In this document: positions 4,511-5,975 of the stretch, one piece after another
Numbering within the stretch: the first letter of the stretch is position 1
Layout: each line of letters starts with the position of its first letter
Assembly: GCA_050115935.1 (NCBI GenBank)
Contig: JASFPO010000123.1
Coordinates: 1 to 5,975, forward strand
Length of the DNA stretch: 5,975 nt
Reading direction: 5' to 3'
Origin: GCA-020344715 sp050115935
GTDB taxonomy: Archaea > Thermoproteota > Bathyarchaeia > Bathyarchaeales > Bathyarchaeaceae
The notes under the pieces: model-generated
Database searches by the model: none
What the model was told of the DNA's origin: nothing
Seen by the model: only the letters and a program-made list of their open reading frames with translations
Position numbers and translations under genes: made by a program

Positions 4511-5440
4511 TCATTTTCTGGACTCTCGCTCATGCGAATAGACTCCAGGCGATGTCTCAAGTCGCTTGGTATGTTTCAAGAAACCTTCAGTCTTCGTGAC
4601 AATTTCCATGAACGCTTTCGTCGCTGGAGAATCCCCGTGTTCGATTATGAATGAGCTTCCCTTATCAGAGTCACTGCAAATCTCGGGATCTATCGGTATA
4701 CCTCCAAGAAAGGGGACAGACATATCCTTGGCTATCCTTTGTCCACCTCCTGTCTTGAAGATGTTAGTCTCCACACCGCATTGTGGGCAGACGAAACCAC
4801 TCATGTTCTCGATGATGCCGATAATAGGGACGCTAAGCTTTCTTGCAAATGTAACAGCTTTCTTGACTACGATTTGCGAAACCTCTGAAGGTATGGTAAC
4901 TATCACAACTCCATCCATTTCAGGGATGAGTTGCATAATGCTCAAAGGCTCATCACCTGTTCCAGGGGGAAGATCTATAAAAAGAAAGTCGAGTTCTCCC
5001 CACATAATCTCCGACAAGAACTCGCTGATCACTTTCATCTTTACAGGTCCTCGCCAGATGACTGGTGACTCGTCGCTTGGAAGCAGAAAATCCATGGAAA
5101 CCACTTTAATCCCCAAAGGACCAGTTGCCGGAAACAAGCCGGGGGGTCCACCCTGAAGTCTTTGCCCCTTCATACCCATGATCTTCGGCACACAAGGGCC
5201 AGTTATATCAGCGTCAAAGATGCCCACAGACAAACCATGCATTGCGAAGGCCATTGCCAGATTCACTGTAACAGTGCTCTTGCCGACTCCACCTTTGCCG
5301 CTTATCACCGCGATCTTGTGCTTGATTTTGTCCATTCTTACTCTGCGTTTCTGCTCTTCTTCGTAAGCTTGTCTTCCTTGAATAGTAGGCTCATCTGCCT
5401 TTGAGCTCAAACTGCATCTTCCATCACTCTTTTCATTCAA
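4511..5440 (-). CDS. mrp: Mrp/NBP35-family Fe-S cluster carrier ATPase
   Basis: A cytosolic P-loop ATPase that carries [4Fe-4S] clusters to target proteins as a dimer. From the TTG start at 5440 it is 309 residues. It has a deviant Walker A GKGGVGKST (48-56), FDADITGP (75-82), Walker B LFIDLPPGTGD (153-163) and the family's CPQC pair (Cys218, Cys221) that bridges a cluster across the dimer. The IKHKIAVISGKGGVGKS entry to the domain is typical of archaeal homologues. An ATG at 5518 would add 26 residues of unremarkable sequence. I prefer TTG because GAGGAG sits six bases upstream and because the protein then begins NEKSDGRCSLSSK after its start residue, resembling the Cys-containing N-terminus of methanogen homologues such as MJ0283 as I remember it. 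Two of those cysteines are Ser here. It is the first gene of the minus-strand cluster and is divergent from the Lrp-type regulator. Confidence 0.92.
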   Translation of the reverse strand: MNEKSDGRCSLSSKADEPTIQGRQAYEEEQKRRVRMDKIKHKIAVISGKGGVGKSTVTVNLAMAFAMHGLSVGIFDADITGPCVPKIMGMKGQRLQGGPPGLFPATGPLGIKVVSMDFLLPSDESPVIWRGPVKMKVISEFLSEIMWGELDFLFIDLPPGTGDEPLSIMQLIPEMDGVVIVTIPSEVSQIVVKKAVTFARKLSVPIIGIIENMSGFVCPQCGVETNIFKTGGGQRIAKDMSVPFLGGIPIDPEICSDSDKGSSFIIEHGDSPATKAFMEIVTKTEGFLKHTKRLETSPGVYSHERESRK

Positions 5441-5446
5441 AGCCTT

Positions 5447-5452
5447 CTCCTC
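5447..5452 (-). promoter_or_regulatory. Ribosome-binding site supporting a TTG start for mrp
   Basis: GAGGAG on the minus strand, six bases before TTG at 5440. The alternative ATG at 5518 has no purine-rich site before it and could only be used on a leaderless transcript. Confidence 0.5.
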
Positions 5453-5516
5453 TGCCCGTTCATATTTCTGATCGTTCTTTTGGTATGTTGAAGAGCAAGT
5501 GTTTAATATCGAAACC

Positions 5517-5545
5517 ATATTAATATCTTTTGTTTAGAAAATAAA
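5517..5545. promoter_or_regulatory. Divergent promoter region between mrp and the Lrp/AsnC gene: TATA-like boxes in both directions
   Basis: An A/T-rich stretch between the two divergent genes. On the plus strand the palindrome ATATTAATAT (5517-5526) could be the TATA box of the regulator gene, giving a transcript start near 5548 and a leader of roughly ten bases. On the minus strand TTTATTTT (5538-5545) could serve mrp, with a transcript start near 5515. The same ATATTAATAT palindrome reads as a TATA box in both directions and could instead start an mrp transcript near 5497. Which box is used cannot be settled by eye. Confidence 0.4.
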
Positions 5546-5549
5546 CAAA
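5529..5549. promoter_or_regulatory. 21-bp inverted repeat in the divergent promoter (operator candidate)
   Basis: TTTGTTTA and TAAACAAA arms, eight perfect base pairs each, around a five-base spacer. It ends ten bases before the regulator's start codon and covers the minus-strand TATA candidate of mrp. Lrp/AsnC proteins commonly bind palindromic sites in their own promoters, so autoregulation plus control of the mrp-led cluster is the natural reading. Confidence 0.45.
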
Positions 5550-5558
5550 GTGATTGGT

Positions 5559-5975
5559 ATGGACGAAGTTGACAGAAAGATAATCTCCCTGCTTCAGCAA
5601 GATGGACGGGCAACCTTCCAAGAGTTGGCGAAAATCGTTGGATTTTCAAGTATGGGGGCGAAGAAAAGAGTGGAGAGACTTCAAGAGAGAGGCATCCTCA
5701 AGATTTCAGGACTTCTCAATGTTGAGCAACTAGATCTACACGCAGCTCTTGTGCTAATCGAGATTGAAAGCTCAGAAGCTTTGGAGAGACTCCTTAAACG
5801 TTTCAAGGACTGCCCACGCGTAGTGAAAATTTTTACGACTCTAGGTGGATACAACCTCATCGCGCTTGTGGTTGCAGAAAACCAAGACACCTTGGAAAGC
5901 ATATCAGTAGAGAAGTGTTCACTAAGAAGTAGTGAAGGAATACGTCGATCCGAATTCTATCCAATTGGCAATATC
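5559..5975 (+). CDS. Lrp/AsnC-family transcriptional regulator, 3' end beyond window
   Basis: A DNA-binding regulator, 139 residues visible and still open at the window edge. The N-terminus MDEVDRKIISLLQQDGRATF and the winged helix-turn-helix (about 18-50, with FQELAKIVGFSSMGAKKRVE) are typical of Lrp/AsnC proteins. The following RAM-like ligand-binding/oligomerisation domain runs from about 60 to 115 (HAALVLIEIE, CPRVVKIFTTLGGYNLIALV), with the GGYNL segment at the usual glycine-rich effector site. The tail KCSLRSSEGIRRSEFYPIG (119-137) goes beyond a minimal family member and suggests an additional C-terminal segment. The ATG at 5559 has AGTGAT five bases upstream, a partial Shine-Dalgarno. 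The gene is divergent from mrp across a region with an inverted repeat, so it probably regulates itself and perhaps the cofactor-assembly cluster. Its effector is unknown. Confidence 0.9.
   Translation, partial: MDEVDRKIISLLQQDGRATFQELAKIVGFSSMGAKKRVERLQERGILKISGLLNVEQLDLHAALVLIEIESSEALERLLKRFKDCPRVVKIFTTLGGYNLIALVVAENQDTLESISVEKCSLRSSEGIRRSEFYPIGNI

Noticed and set aside
4566..5156. 196-codon open frame on the plus strand
   Set aside because: It lies entirely antisense to the Mrp gene, whose motifs are unmistakable. The translation shows no family pattern and no good ribosome-binding site, so it is a reflection of the opposite strand's codons.
5441..5518. Mrp start at the ATG at 5518
   Set aside because: It has no ribosome-binding site and adds non-conserved sequence. 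It stays possible as a leaderless start from the TATA candidate at 5538-5545, so the rejection is not firm.
1..5975. CRISPR array, tRNA, rRNA, insertion sequence or attachment site
   Set aside because: No regularly spaced direct repeats, cloverleaf-like segments, rRNA-like sequence, transposase or flanking terminal repeats were seen on either strand.

Overview
The window looks like chromosomal DNA from an anaerobic archaeon. Every complete gene is of a prokaryotic cytosolic or membrane type. Several starts carry near-perfect Shine-Dalgarno sequences (GGAGGTGAT). The promoters look archaeal: T/A-rich TATA-like boxes sit about 23-26 bases upstream of starts, and the regulator is of the Lrp/AsnC type. 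The protein families (paired ferredoxin-containing MinD-like ATPases, NifX/ORP-like proteins, an IscU-type scaffold, a gamma-carbonic anhydrase) are typical of methanogens, Archaeoglobus, Bathyarchaeia-like lineages and also strictly anaerobic bacteria such as Desulfovibrio. The archaeal assignment is therefore likely but not proven.

Layout. Eight genes are recognised; seven lie on the minus strand and read from right to left. At the right edge an Lrp/AsnC-family regulator (5559 onward, + strand, runs off the window) is divergent from the minus-strand cluster. The cluster then runs: Mrp/NBP35 ATPase (5440-4511), a first NifX/ORP-like protein with an Arg/Gly-rich tail (4474-4085), a 112-base gap with two inverted repeats, a second NifX/ORP-like protein with a Cys/His tail (3972-3598), a stand-alone IscU/NifU-N scaffold (3555-3139), and two MinD-like ATPases, each with an inserted 2x[4Fe-4S] ferredoxin domain (3142-2306 and 2309-1452). 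The last three are joined by 4-base ATGA overlaps. A 141-base gap holds what may be a 40-residue gene broken by one base. A gamma-carbonic-anhydrase-like hexapeptide protein (1310-774) follows. Finally a ZIP-family metal transporter (709 to the left edge, C-terminus cut off) has its own promoter and a TTG start.

How the genes may work together. The scaffold (all five IscU active-site residues present), the Mrp carrier ATPase, the two ferredoxin-ATPases and the two NifX/ORP-like cofactor-binding proteins make a coherent iron-sulfur or mixed-metal cofactor assembly and carrier module. The closest known arrangement is the orp cluster of Desulfovibrio (ORP, which carries a Mo-Cu sulfide cluster, with MRP and two ferredoxin-containing ATPases). 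No nitrogenase structural gene and no cysteine desulfurase is present in the window, so nitrogen fixation is not implied. The carbonic-anhydrase-like protein is a probable metalloenzyme, and the ZIP protein a probable divalent-metal importer. Their proximity to the module suggests a wider metal-handling neighbourhood, but that is inference. The divergent regulator shares a short promoter region with the mrp-led cluster. That region contains a 21-base inverted repeat that is a good operator candidate.

For several genes the longest open frame is not the best start. Strong ribosome-binding sites place the starts of the scaffold, both NifX/ORP-like proteins and Mrp inside the longer frames.
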